From NCBI GenBank assembly GCA_963704995.1, contig CAVPIM010000017.1:1798001-1862000 (forward strand): a stretch of 64,000 nucleotides of DNA. The letters are read 5' to 3'. Source of the DNA: RYN-230 sp963704995. GTDB taxonomy: Bacteria; Actinomycetota; Actinomycetes; Streptosporangiales; Streptosporangiaceae. This document shows positions 8,638-15,995 of this stretch, piece by piece. Each line of letters starts with the position of its first letter. The first letter of the stretch is position 1. Position numbers and translations under genes: made by a program. The notes beneath the pieces are model-generated. The model was not told the origin of the DNA and did not search any database. It worked only from the letters and a program-made list of their open reading frames with translations.

Positions 8638-9015
8638 TTAGACAGGGATGAGGTCGATGTGGATATCAGCGGCTTCCGCCAGGGCTCTCAGGTCGCCCGG
8701 ATCAGAGGTGAGAATATCGTCGCCGTCGGCGGCCAGGCACACCACGGTGGCGTCAATCGCATCCCGGTGGCCGCTGCGGGCCAGCAGCAGCCCCGCCCGA
8801 CGCCCCATCGGGTCATCGATCGCTGCGACATCGGTCCCGGCGAGCAGCCGGGCGACCGGCACCTGACGGCCACGGCCACCACGCCAGACCTGCGCGACCA
8901 CTCCCCCGCTGGTCACCGGCACCCGCCCCGCCAGCCGCTCCCGCTTCACCAGCGCCACCACCCCGCGATCCCCGCGCTCCACCGCGACGAACGCCCCCGC
9001 ATCCAGGACCAGCAT
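8638..9015 (-). CDS. vapC: PIN-domain ribonuclease toxin (VapC-like)
   Basis: 125 residues. The PIN-domain acidic residues are present: Asp in VLDAGAFVAVERGD near the N-terminus, Asp in GHRDAIDATVV around residue 85, and Asp in ILTSDPGDL around residue 105. VapC toxins cleave specific RNAs when free of antitoxin. The start codon overlaps the antitoxin stop in a TGATG junction, the standard coupling in VapBC modules. The gene lies close to a decayed transposase. Confidence 0.88.
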   Translation of the reverse strand: MLVLDAGAFVAVERGDRGVVALVKRERLAGRVPVTSGGVVAQVWRGGRGRQVPVARLLAGTDVAAIDDPMGRRAGLLLARSGHRDAIDATVVCLAADGDDILTSDPGDLRALAEAADIHIDLIPV

Positions 9016-9329
9016 CAGGCTGCACCCTGGCCACGGGCACTCCTGCCCTGGCGCCGGGACTCCGGCGCGCCGCGCACCACGACCGCCCGGCTGCGTGCAC
9101 TGCGGGCAGCCTCCCGCATCTCCTCCTCGGAGATCTCACCATGCTCGGCCTCGTAGCCCACCAGGAACTCATCTAGTGCCCGCAGCCGCCGGTCATGATC
9201 AGCCTTCAGCCGCAGCGCGTCATTGACCCAGGCGCTCACGCTCTCCGCCTGCCCAGCGGCTACCGCCTCCTGAGCCACCGCTATCAGCTCCGCATCCACC
9301 GACGCCGACATCCGCTGCTTCGAACTCAT
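9015..9329 (-). CDS. vapB: ribbon-helix-helix type antitoxin of the VapC toxin
   Basis: 104 residues. The N-terminal segment MSASVDAELIAVAQEAVAAG followed by SVSAWVNDALRL has the strand-helix-helix pattern of an RHH/CopG DNA-binding antitoxin. The C-terminal half is charged and probably disordered before binding toxin. It is first in the operon, and its start lies only about 40 bp from a transposase remnant, so its promoter must lie in or next to old mobile-element sequence. Confidence 0.82.
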   Translation of the reverse strand: MSSKQRMSASVDAELIAVAQEAVAAGQAESVSAWVNDALRLKADHDRRLRALDEFLVGYEAEHGEISEEEMREAARSARSRAVVVRGAPESRRQGRSARGQGAA

Positions 9330-9369
9330 ACAAACATGCTACACTTCTGCCACGTATGTAGGAACCGGA

Positions 9370-9657
9370 CGGACTGCCCACCCGACGGCGGCCTGGGTGG
9401 CGCAGGCGGCCAGGAACCTTGTGATGGACCTGGAAGATGCCGGCTGCCGGGCACGGTTCCTGATCAGGGACCGGAACGGGGAGTTCGAGGAGTTCTACAA
9501 CGGGCACCGGCCGCATCAGGGCATCGCGAACGCCCGCCCGCTCCGGCCACTGCCCGTGCCCCTGGGACAGCGAACCAGGTCGGTGGGCGGGTGGATGCCG
9601 CTAGCAAAGCCCCCGACCCGCTCTAGCGGTGTCCTTGCTTCCCGCTCTTGCGGCTGA
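9370..9657 (+). pseudogene. decayed DDE transposase fragment 2 with internal deletion
   Basis: The frame reads TAHPTAAWVAQAARNLVMDL, then ARFLIRDRNGEF, and then jumps directly to EEFYNGHRPHQGIANARPL. These are the start and the end of the catalytic domain of a common actinobacterial integrase-core transposase. The roughly 80 residues between them, with the second Asp and the Glu of the DDE triad, are missing. A GAGTTC repeat (GAGTTCGAGGAGTTC) marks the join, suggesting deletion between short direct repeats. It is non-functional. Confidence 0.75.
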
Positions 9658-9674
9658 GTGCAACGCTGGTGACC

Positions 9675-10487
9675 ATGAACGACATTGCTCAGCGGCCAGG
9701 CCCGGGTGCCGGTGATGACCCTGCTGTGGACGACCCCGGTGGCCGCCTGGCCGCCTATATAGCCAGAACCCAGACGGCGCTCGATCTTCTGGCGCTGGCC
9801 ACGCTGTGGATCGTCGTGGTCCCTCCCGGCGACTTCGGCACCGCCCACGACGCCAGGACCCTCGCACTGACCATCCGGGTCGCCGTGTCGGTCGTTTACG
9901 GGATCGACATGACCATCCGCAGCCGCCTGGCCCGCCGCCATGTTCACTACCTGCTCATCCATCCGCTCGGGATCGTCTCGGTGATCTTTCCGCCGGTCCG
10001 CGTGATCTTCAGTTTCCGCCTGGTCAGGTCAGTGTTCCGGCGCGGGCACCTCAGCCGTTTCTTGCTGGCCGCATCGGTGCTGGTCATCAACGGCGCGATC
10101 ATCGTGTACCTGCTCGAGCGCCACGCGCCCAGGTCCAACATCCACACCCTGGGTGAGTCACTGTGGTGGTCGGCGGTGACGGTCACCACCGTCGGCTACG
10201 GCGACTTCTTCCCGGTCACCACAGCGGGACGGATCACGGCCTGCCTCATCATGGGCATCGGCCTGCTCACCCTAGCGGTCGTCACCGCGCAGGTAGCGTC
10301 GAGCTTCGTCGCACAAGCACCAAGCAAGGCCCAGCGCGGCCCGCAGGCGAAGGCGGCTACACCGGAGGTGACGCTGGCCGAGCTCGACCGGCGGCTTGCC
10401 CGGATCGAAGAGCTGCTCACCGCCGCCGCCACCTCACCATCGCAGCGACCGGCAGGAGCACCGGAGCGCGAATCAGGCAGCGACTAG
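9675..10487 (+). CDS. potassium channel family protein
   Basis: About 270 residues. Hydrophobic segments run from about residue 35 to 150. A pore helix and the selectivity filter TVTTVGYGDFFPV follow around residues 165-180, then a final membrane helix (ACLIMGIGLLTLAVVTAQVAS) and a short cytoplasmic helix (LAELDRRLARIEELL). This is the voltage-gated-like K+ channel layout; no clear arginine-rich S4 is visible. ATG 9675 is used because it begins the first well-composed segment. The start is uncertain, since TTG at 9648 and GTG at 9669 are in frame and no strong ribosome site is seen. Confidence 0.88.
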   Translation: MNDIAQRPGPGAGDDPAVDDPGGRLAAYIARTQTALDLLALATLWIVVVPPGDFGTAHDARTLALTIRVAVSVVYGIDMTIRSRLARRHVHYLLIHPLGIVSVIFPPVRVIFSFRLVRSVFRRGHLSRFLLAASVLVINGAIIVYLLERHAPRSNIHTLGESLWWSAVTVTTVGYGDFFPVTTAGRITACLIMGIGLLTLAVVTAQVASSFVAQAPSKAQRGPQAKAATPEVTLAELDRRLARIEELLTAAATSPSQRPAGAPERESGSD

Positions 10488-11082
10488 CCCCGACCCTGGT
10501 GTGCAGACGGTGAATGGCCGGCTGGGCCAGCACAAGTGGTCCAGCCTGCGCTGGGTGCCCCATGACGGCACCTGGACCGAACCTGGCCGGGCACCGGACC
10601 TGGGATGCCCGCCTGCCCAGGGATGGATATACCCATATCCGCCGCAGAAGATGAGTGATCTGCCGCCAGGAAAGGGTATGCGCATAAAAGGCCGTACGTG
10701 GGACCGGGATCCTCTTGCCTTCGGGGCGGTTCCCGCGGATCCGATCACATTGTTTATCTATGCCACGTCTCGCCTTAATCATGCCATCATCCTGACTAAC
10801 CTCAGACTGGATCGACGGTCGCGTGATAGGTCACACTGACATCACTGATCACGGCCATTCGTTTGCCATCACGGCACACGCAGGGGTGCCTGCATCTATA
10901 TGGTTTGGATCAAAGAGAATTCAGTTTCTTCCCAGCGGCGGACCAGATCCGCGTTACTGACAGAGAAACGGTAAGTGGCGAACTCATCTGCCGCTGGTGG
11001 CACGCTCCCGTGGCGGTCGGATCGGGGCTGGTGCCGCATTTGTTATCCCCGTCGCCGTGGCGGGCGGCCTTAGGGTAGGGGT
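10488..11082. other. gene-free region
   Basis: 595 bases of visibly lower G+C than the surroundings with no reading frame of protein-like composition. I see no tRNA cloverleaf and no insertion-sequence ends. It probably holds the 3' end of the channel transcript and upstream signals of the next small gene. Confidence 0.4.
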
Positions 11083-11382
11083 GTGCGGGTCCAGATAAGC
11101 CAGGAAGCTGCCGAGTTTGTCACTGCCCGCGGCGGCACCCTGTGGGTGTGGGCGGCGCACCCGCGCCTGTGCTGCGCGGGCACGCCGGCTTACATGCACG
11201 CGGCGACCGGGGCACCGCCAGGCCTGTCAGGCTTTACTCCTATCCCGGCGGCGGGGCTGGAGCTGTGGTTCCGGGCTCCGGCCGGCCCGCATCCTGACGT
11301 TCTGGAGATCGGCCTGCGGGGAAAGCGCCACCCACGGGTGGAGGCCTACTGGGACGGATGCCTGTTCGCGCTCGGCGCCTGA
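11083..11382 (+). CDS. conserved hypothetical protein, 99 residues
   Basis: A compact protein beginning with GTG. The sequence (VQISQEAAEFVTARGGTLWV at the start, a Cys-Cys pair in RLCCAG, and RVEAYWDGCLFAL at the end) resembles a small protein found in many actinomycetes with a loosely IscA/HesB-like start. I do not know a proven function. The conserved Cys and His residues could bind a metal. It is convergent with the aminotransferase-fold gene. Confidence 0.65.
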   Translation: MRVQISQEAAEFVTARGGTLWVWAAHPRLCCAGTPAYMHAATGAPPGLSGFTPIPAAGLELWFRAPAGPHPDVLEIGLRGKRHPRVEAYWDGCLFALGA

Positions 11383-11557
11383 CACGAGTCCACCAGACCA
11401 GCCAGGTTAACCAGCCTGCGACAGACATCCGCACATGCCGCGACGGGGGTGGAGGCGCATTTGGGGTACACGTCTGCCTCGGGCGCGGACTGCCGGGCTC
11501 GCTGGTTACGCTCGTGTCCTGACGCAGACCCTGGAACCTGGGTATGAGGCGCGGCCG

Positions 11558-12664
11558 TCACAGCGTGGCTGGGTGGCGGGAAGTGACGTGCCGCCGCAAG
11601 ACGTCGGCGGCGAAGTCGGCGTCTTGGTCGCTGGTGGAGACGTGAAAGGACAGGCGGAGGCGGCCGGCGCGGGCCGATCCGGTGATCCGCGCGGCGGCCA
11701 TGGCATCCGCGGCGGCGCCGTCGGTGGCTAGTGACACGATCGCGGAGTCTCCTGGCTCCAGGCCTATTCCGGCGCGGAACCGGTTCGCCAGGCCAAGTGC
11801 GTGCTGGTGCAGGGACTGGGTGCCCACCTGGGCGAGTAGCCGCACGGCCGGGGCGGCGGCAACCCAGGCGTGCCACGCGGGGGAGACGTCGAAGCGGCGG
11901 GCGTCGCCGGCCAGGCGCAGCGGGCCGCCGTAGACGCTGGACCACGGGTCAGCGCCGGCATACCAGCCCGCGTAATGCGGTGTCAGGTCGTCGATCAGCG
12001 TGGGATTGATGGTGAAGTAGGCGGTGCCTCTGGGGGAGAGCAGCCACTTGTACCCGCCGCAGGCGGTGTAGGCGAAGCGGCTCGCGTTGACCGGCAGCCA
12101 CCCGACGGCCTGGGTGGTATCCAGCAGCACCCTGGCCCCGGCGGCGCGGCTGGCGGCGTGCAGGGCATCCAGATCAGCGACCCGCCCGTCCGCGGACTGC
12201 ACCGCGGAGACCGCGACCAGCGTGGTGCGGGAGGTCACGCATTCTGCTATCCGATCCAGCGGCACCTCCCGGACACGGATCCCGCGGCCCGACTGCGCGT
12301 AGAAGGGGAACAGGATGCTGGTGAAGTCACCGGTGGCGGTCAGCACCTCGCTGCCGTCGGGCAGGTTGGCCGCGATGAGCCCGGCGAACACTGACACCTG
12401 GCTCCCCACTGCTACCACCGATGGATCAACGCCGGCCAGGTGGGCGTATGAGGACCGGGCTGCGGCGAGCGGCAGGTCGTAGGCAACCGCGTCGGCGGTG
12501 CCGGCCCGCCATCGCGCGAGCGCCTGCTGAAGTGCCGCCCAGCTGCGCCGTGGCGGCAGACCGAAGGTGGCGGTGTCCAGGTAGGTCACGGCGGCGTCGA
12601 ACTCGGCCCGCGCAGCTGCCAGGGTGACGGGGCTTGCGTCCTGTGCGCCGGCATCGATCGTCAT
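11558..12664 (-). CDS. class V aminotransferase-fold PLP enzyme (cysteine desulfurase/epimerase-like)
   Basis: 368 residues. The fold begins with YLDTATFGLPP; the PLP lysine is in ACGGYKWLLSPRGTAYF, preceded by the Asp of VLLDTTQAVGW. This is the class V group that includes cysteine desulfurases, kynureninases and isopenicillin N epimerases. No desulfurase active-site cysteine loop is evident, so a C-S lyase role is not assured. ATG 12664 has GAGGAGAAG just upstream. The 33 codons before it encode the tail of a broken copy of the neighbouring membrane protein. It is last in the locus with the repeat protein. Confidence 0.87.
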   Translation of the reverse strand: MTIDAGAQDASPVTLAAARAEFDAAVTYLDTATFGLPPRRSWAALQQALARWRAGTADAVAYDLPLAAARSSYAHLAGVDPSVVAVGSQVSVFAGLIAANLPDGSEVLTATGDFTSILFPFYAQSGRGIRVREVPLDRIAECVTSRTTLVAVSAVQSADGRVADLDALHAASRAAGARVLLDTTQAVGWLPVNASRFAYTACGGYKWLLSPRGTAYFTINPTLIDDLTPHYAGWYAGADPWSSVYGGPLRLAGDARRFDVSPAWHAWVAAAPAVRLLAQVGTQSLHQHALGLANRFRAGIGLEPGDSAIVSLATDGAAADAMAAARITGSARAGRLRLSFHVSTSDQDADFAADVLRRHVTSRHPATL

Positions 12665-12674
12665 TCTCTTCTCC

Positions 12675-12962
12675 TCATATCTCGCGGCGGCAGTGAGCGG
12701 GGGCGGTGGCCGACCGTGGTGTTCGAGGAGCCCTAACCAGGCCGACACAGGCGTGAGCAGCAAGCGATGTCGCCAGGCGCGGGCAGCACGGGCAGATAGC
12801 CGAGGGCCATGGTGAGCAGGAAGGCCATCCCCCGGCCACCCGGAACGAGCGCGGAAGCTGCAGGCGGTTTACCATGCCCGGCGCCGTCAGGGCAGCCACG
12901 GCACGCCGCCGCCGTGCTGGACTCCATCGGCGGGCTGCTCGGCGTCCGGGAGTCCCCGGCCA
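12675..12962 (-). pseudogene. truncated, frameshifted copy of the 13477-14232 membrane protein gene
   Basis: Three blocks align in order with the intact gene. AALTAPGMVNRLQLPRSFRV matches its ALTAPGMVSRLELPHTFRV segment. After a frame change, GMAFLLTMALGYLPVL matches GTAFLLLMFLGHLPAL. After a deletion, LLTPVSAWLGLL and PPLTAAAR match the C-terminus. The copy lacks the first 100 residues and much of the middle. It lies between the repeat-protein gene and the PLP enzyme gene, showing that this locus has undergone internal duplication and loss. Confidence 0.72.
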
Positions 12963-12994
12963 CGACGGCGAGCCAGCCCCTGAGCTGCCAGTCA

Positions 12995-13294
12995 TTACCG
13001 GCTGGGGAGCATCAGCGGCGTGGCCGTGCCCGGGTCGGCGGGACCCATGACCAAGAGCATCGTGCCGCTGTCGGCGGGACCCATCAGCGGGGTAACTGTC
13101 GCCGGGGCGGCCGGGCCCATCAGCGGGGTAGTGGTGCCCGCGGTGGCCGGGCCCATCAGCGGGCTGGCGCTACCGTGGTCGGCGGGACCCATGAGCGGGA
13201 CGGCTGTACCTCGCTCATCGGCTCGGTCAAGGACGGACCTGGGCAGGGAGATCTCCGGGACCTCGACGTCTGGGTATGGACTCCGGGTGTTCAT
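12995..13294 (-). CDS. 99-residue protein with tandem 12-residue PLMGPA repeats; unknown function
   Basis: GGAAAGGAAA lies just before the ATG at 13294. A 30-residue head (MNTRSPYPDVEVPEISL and on) is followed by six units of 12 residues with a PLMGPA core: VPLMGPADHG, SPLMGPATAG, TPLMGPAAPA, TPLMGPADSG, LVMGPADPG and a final TPLMLPSR. The head resembles the N-terminus of 4-coumarate-CoA-ligase-type enzymes, and the repeat resembles its PALIDGPTG segment. It may therefore be a repeat-expanded gene fragment, or a multi-core precursor peptide. It sits between a membrane-protein gene and a PLP enzyme gene on the same strand. Confidence 0.6.
   Translation of the reverse strand: MNTRSPYPDVEVPEISLPRSVLDRADERGTAVPLMGPADHGSASPLMGPATAGTTTPLMGPAAPATVTPLMGPADSGTMLLVMGPADPGTATPLMLPSR
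13011..13226. repeat. six tandem 36-bp repeats
   Basis: Units start at 13011, 13047, 13083, 13119, 13155 and 13191, each 36 bp and each an exact multiple of three. On the plus strand most begin ATCAGCGG and end GGGACCC or GGGCCC. Third positions and some codons vary between units while the PLMGPA core is kept in the minus-strand reading, which argues for some coding constraint. Confidence 0.9.
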
Positions 13295-13476
13295 TGGGTT
13301 TCCTTTCCGTTGACCGGGCCCACGCCCGGCGTACAGTCGTGCGGGCGGATCGCCCTCCTGGTGAGGCTCGGCGGCCATGAGCCGGCTGGCGGGCACGATG
13401 GTGGTGCGCTGGCGGGCGCCGGGCCCCGCAGCCGCCTCCTTGAGCGCATCGATCTCGAGCTGGATTCTGTTCTCCT

Positions 13477-14232
13477 CTACCTCGCGAGGGCGGTGAGCGG
13501 GGCGGTGGCTGGCAGCGGTGCTCGGTGGGCTCTGCGCAGCGCTGACACGGACGTGATGTGCAGGGTGAGCAGCAGCGGCACGGCGGCTGTCGGGATCAGC
13601 GCGAGCGGGAGTTCGCTGATCGGCGCACCGGACGGGGTGACGTTGATCAGCGCGAATCCGGTGAGGGCGCCGAGGGTCAGGGCGTTCACCAGATCGGCCA
13701 TGCCGAACGCGTTGAACCACAGGGCGCCGCGGCGGCCGGTGCCGTGCGCGAGCCTGTACGCGACCAGCGGTGCGGCGATGCCGGCAGCGATGTCGCCCAG
13801 GCCCGCGGGCAGGGCGAACAGCGCGGGCAGATGACCGAGAAACATGAGGAGCAGGAAGGCCGTCCCCTCGACCACCCGGAACGTGTGCGGGAGCTCGAGG
13901 CGGCTCACCATGCCGGGCGCCGTCAGGGCGCGCGCCACCACCGGGATCCGGCGCAGTGCCAGCAGCAAGGCCAAGAACCCCGCCACGGCGACCGGCAGCC
14001 ACGGCACCCCGTGGCCGAGCCGCGCGTGGTACCCGCCGTGCCGTGCGATCACCGCGCTGGCGGTGAACCAGCCGCCGAGCACGACGGCCGCGCCCCCGGC
14101 GAGCAGCGCCGCGCGGCGTCGGCTCAGGCCGGCACGCACCGCGCCGCCGTACAGCACGAGGCAAGTCGCGGCCGGGATCGCGATCATCCCGGCGATGGTG
14201 ATCGCCCACAGATAGCCAGGCGGGTCATACAT
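13477..14232 (-). CDS. multi-pass membrane protein, unknown function
   Basis: 251 residues with about seven predicted membrane helices, including YLWAITIAGMIAIPAATCLVL at the N-terminus, then WLPVAVAGFLALLLAL, AFLLLMFLGHLPALFAL, FGMADLVNALTLGALTGFAL and LALIPTAAVPLLLTL. GAGGAGG precedes the ATG. I do not recognise a characterised family. A damaged partial copy lies 500 bp downstream. It is divergent from the HxlR regulator with a shared operator between them, so it is probably HxlR-controlled. Confidence 0.8.
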   Translation of the reverse strand: MYDPPGYLWAITIAGMIAIPAATCLVLYGGAVRAGLSRRRAALLAGGAAVVLGGWFTASAVIARHGGYHARLGHGVPWLPVAVAGFLALLLALRRIPVVARALTAPGMVSRLELPHTFRVVEGTAFLLLMFLGHLPALFALPAGLGDIAAGIAAPLVAYRLAHGTGRRGALWFNAFGMADLVNALTLGALTGFALINVTPSGAPISELPLALIPTAAVPLLLTLHITSVSALRRAHRAPLPATAPLTALAR

Positions 14233-14269
14233 GACATCCTCCTCCAGTTGACTATCTACAAGCTACTAT

Positions 14270-14291
14270 GTTGACAATAGTATTTGTCAAC
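14270..14291. promoter_or_regulatory. HxlR operator in the divergent promoter
   Basis: Inverted repeat GTTGACA (14270-14276) / TGTCAAC (14285-14291) with an 8-base spacer, plus another GTTGAC at 14247-14252. It lies in an A+T-rich 75-bp gap between the divergent membrane-protein and HxlR genes, where an autoregulating HxlR protein would be expected to bind. Confidence 0.65.
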
Positions 14292-14306
14292 TAGTATTCT
14301 GGGGGC

Positions 14307-14963
14307 GTGACAAGGAACGTCCGTACCTACGACCACTTCTGCGCGGTTGCACGGGCCCTAGAGCAGGTCGGCGACCGGTGGAGCCTGCTGGTGATCCGCG
14401 ACCTGCTTACCGGCGCCAAAAGGTTCACCGACCTGATGGACCGCCTCGGCGGGATCACCCCCAAGACGCTCAGCCAGCGCCTGCGCGAGCTTGAGGGCGC
14501 CGGGATCGTTGCCGCCGACCGCAAGCCGGGCCGGCGGGAAGTCTGGTACCGGCTGACACCGGCCGGGGCGGAGCTCGCACCCGTCATCGACACGCTCGGC
14601 TGGTGGGGGCTACAGCACGCCTGGCGCTGGCCCCACCCCGGCGAGCCGTTGCACGGCGAGCACCTGCTCCGCAATGCCATCCGGGCCATCGACCGCGCCA
14701 CCGACGACCACGAGCCAGCCCGCTGGCACTTCCGCCTCGACGGCGCGGACTACCTGGCCGAAAGCGATGGCCGCCAGTGGTCACTCACCGCCAAGGCACC
14801 GCCGGCGCCGGCCGACGTCACGATCACCGCGACCACCCAAGCCCTGACCGGCCTCATCTTCGCCGGGTCAGACACCGGCATCGAGATCACCGGCGAACCC
14901 GGGCCAGTCCAGCGATTCCGGCATCTGATCAGCACCATGGCCACCGTCGTACATCCCGTCTAA
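14307..14963 (+). CDS. HxlR family transcriptional regulator with C-terminal SCP2-like domain
   Basis: 218 residues. The winged helix is typical of HxlR: CAVARALEQVGDRWSLLVIRDLL, then GITPKTLSQRLRELEGAGIV and YRLTPAGAEL. After about residue 120 comes a second domain (WHFRLDGADYLAE through GEPGPVQRFRHLI) with the pattern of an SCP2/sterol-carrier-like ligand fold seen in some actinobacterial HxlR proteins. The N-terminal Cys (HFCAVARAL) is where redox- or aldehyde-sensing members react. It probably controls the divergent membrane-protein operon. Confidence 0.9.
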   Translation: MTRNVRTYDHFCAVARALEQVGDRWSLLVIRDLLTGAKRFTDLMDRLGGITPKTLSQRLRELEGAGIVAADRKPGRREVWYRLTPAGAELAPVIDTLGWWGLQHAWRWPHPGEPLHGEHLLRNAIRAIDRATDDHEPARWHFRLDGADYLAESDGRQWSLTAKAPPAPADVTITATTQALTGLIFAGSDTGIEITGEPGPVQRFRHLISTMATVVHPV

Positions 14964-15200
14964 ACCGGCGCCGTGGGACCGGCGGTCACGTACGGCTCAC
15001 TCTCAGGCGGGCAGCCTAGTTGTTATTGGGTAGTGGATACCGTCCAGCTGCCGAGGCTTCTTTGCCCCTTAGTGCATACGGTGGGCGCGCCGTACACCAC
15101 CCGTTAGGACCAGGGGCAGCGGGTCCGTCCATGCTCCGAGGTGTCCCGGTGTGTTGTTACTCCGGCGCGCTCGATGGCGAGTTTTTGGTACCCCTGTTCT

Positions 15201-15821
15201 TCAGCTCGACCCGCGGGCCCGTCGCCGCCGACCACGCAGCCGATCGCTGAGCTCGCGGGCAATCTCCCGGTCGGCGTCCCGCTGGGCGATTGCCTGCCGC
15301 TTGTCAAAGGACCGCCGACCGCGCGCCAGGGCGAGCTCCACCTTCACCCAGCCGCCGGTGAAGTACAGCGACAGCGGCACGAGCGCGACGCCCGCGTCGC
15401 CCAGCTTCCCGATGATCTTGCCGATCTCGCTGCGGTGCAGGAGCAGCTTGCGGGTACGGCGGGGCTGATAGAGGGCGCGGGTGCCGTGGCGGCCGTATGC
15501 GTGCTCGGGGATGTGCAGGCCATGGAGCATCAGCTCGCCGCCCTCCTCCTGGACGAACGCGCCGGCCAGCGACGCGTGGCCGGCGCGCAGGGACTTCACC
15601 TCGTTACCGATCAGGACTATCCCGGCCTCGTATGTCTTGAGGACCGTGTAGTCGTGCCGGGCCCGCCTGTTCGAGGCGATGAGCCTACGGCCTATTCCCC
15701 TGGTCGCGGTGACCCCCTCGTCATCCGGTCGATCCACCCAGCGCCGCAGGGCACGGTGCAGCGCATCCAAGTCTGGTCGACTCCCAGCAGTGCCGACAAC
15801 CACGCCAAGCACATCCGCCAT
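15201..15821 (-). CDS. smpB: SmpB-family SsrA-binding protein, N-terminally extended
   Basis: 206 residues from ATG 15821. Residues from about 48 onward match SmpB closely: LIASNRRARHDY, YEAGIVLIGNEVKSLRAG, HIPEHAYG, RRTRKLLLHRSEI, ALVPLSLYF and GRRSFDKRQAIAQRDADREI. SmpB brings tmRNA to stalled ribosomes. Canonical SmpB starts about ten residues before the LIASN block; here an extra 40-odd residues precede it, and no start codon occurs nearer in frame. No tmRNA gene is visible downstream. It may be a second, relocated smpB. Confidence 0.8.
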   Translation of the reverse strand: MADVLGVVVGTAGSRPDLDALHRALRRWVDRPDDEGVTATRGIGRRLIASNRRARHDYTVLKTYEAGIVLIGNEVKSLRAGHASLAGAFVQEEGGELMLHGLHIPEHAYGRHGTRALYQPRRTRKLLLHRSEIGKIIGKLGDAGVALVPLSLYFTGGWVKVELALARGRRSFDKRQAIAQRDADREIARELSDRLRGRRRRARGSS

Positions 15822-15826
15822 CTCAC

Positions 15827-15875
15827 TGAATCGCCCCGGTGAGTCCGGAGTCTCCGGACTCACCGGGGCGATTCA
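15827..15875. terminator. 24-bp-arm near-perfect palindrome upstream of smpB
   Basis: Arms 15827-15850 and 15852-15875 are exact reverse complements around a single T. The hairpin lies between the PucR gene end (15996) and the smpB start (15821), both on the minus strand. It could terminate the PucR transcript, but its unusual length and spacer, and its position six bases before the smpB start, leave other roles open. There is no T-run on either side. Confidence 0.6.
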
Positions 15876-15995
15876 CCCTCAGCAAAAGTTGACAAACATA
15901 GAAGCGTCATCGGAAATGCTGACGTTCAATACCGGCACACATGATCACAAGCCGTTCAGCTTACGGACTCCGTGATGGACGCAACCCTACGGCGA

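Noticed and set aside
13011..13226. CRISPR array
   Set aside because: Repeats are directly abutting 36-bp units without unique spacers, and there are no cas genes.
13020..13313. Plus-strand reading of the 36-bp repeats (AGPISG-type repeats)
   Set aside because: It is open because the repeat is a multiple of three, but it lacks a ribosome site. The minus-strand reading has one, has a family-like head, and is co-directional with its neighbours.
14960..15060. Possible second group II intron domain V or a tmRNA near TCACGTACGGCTC
   Set aside because: Only the 3' half of a domain V-like stem is suggested; there is no GAAA loop or complementary 5' half. No tmRNA acceptor stem or tag-peptide frame was found between 14964 and 15200.
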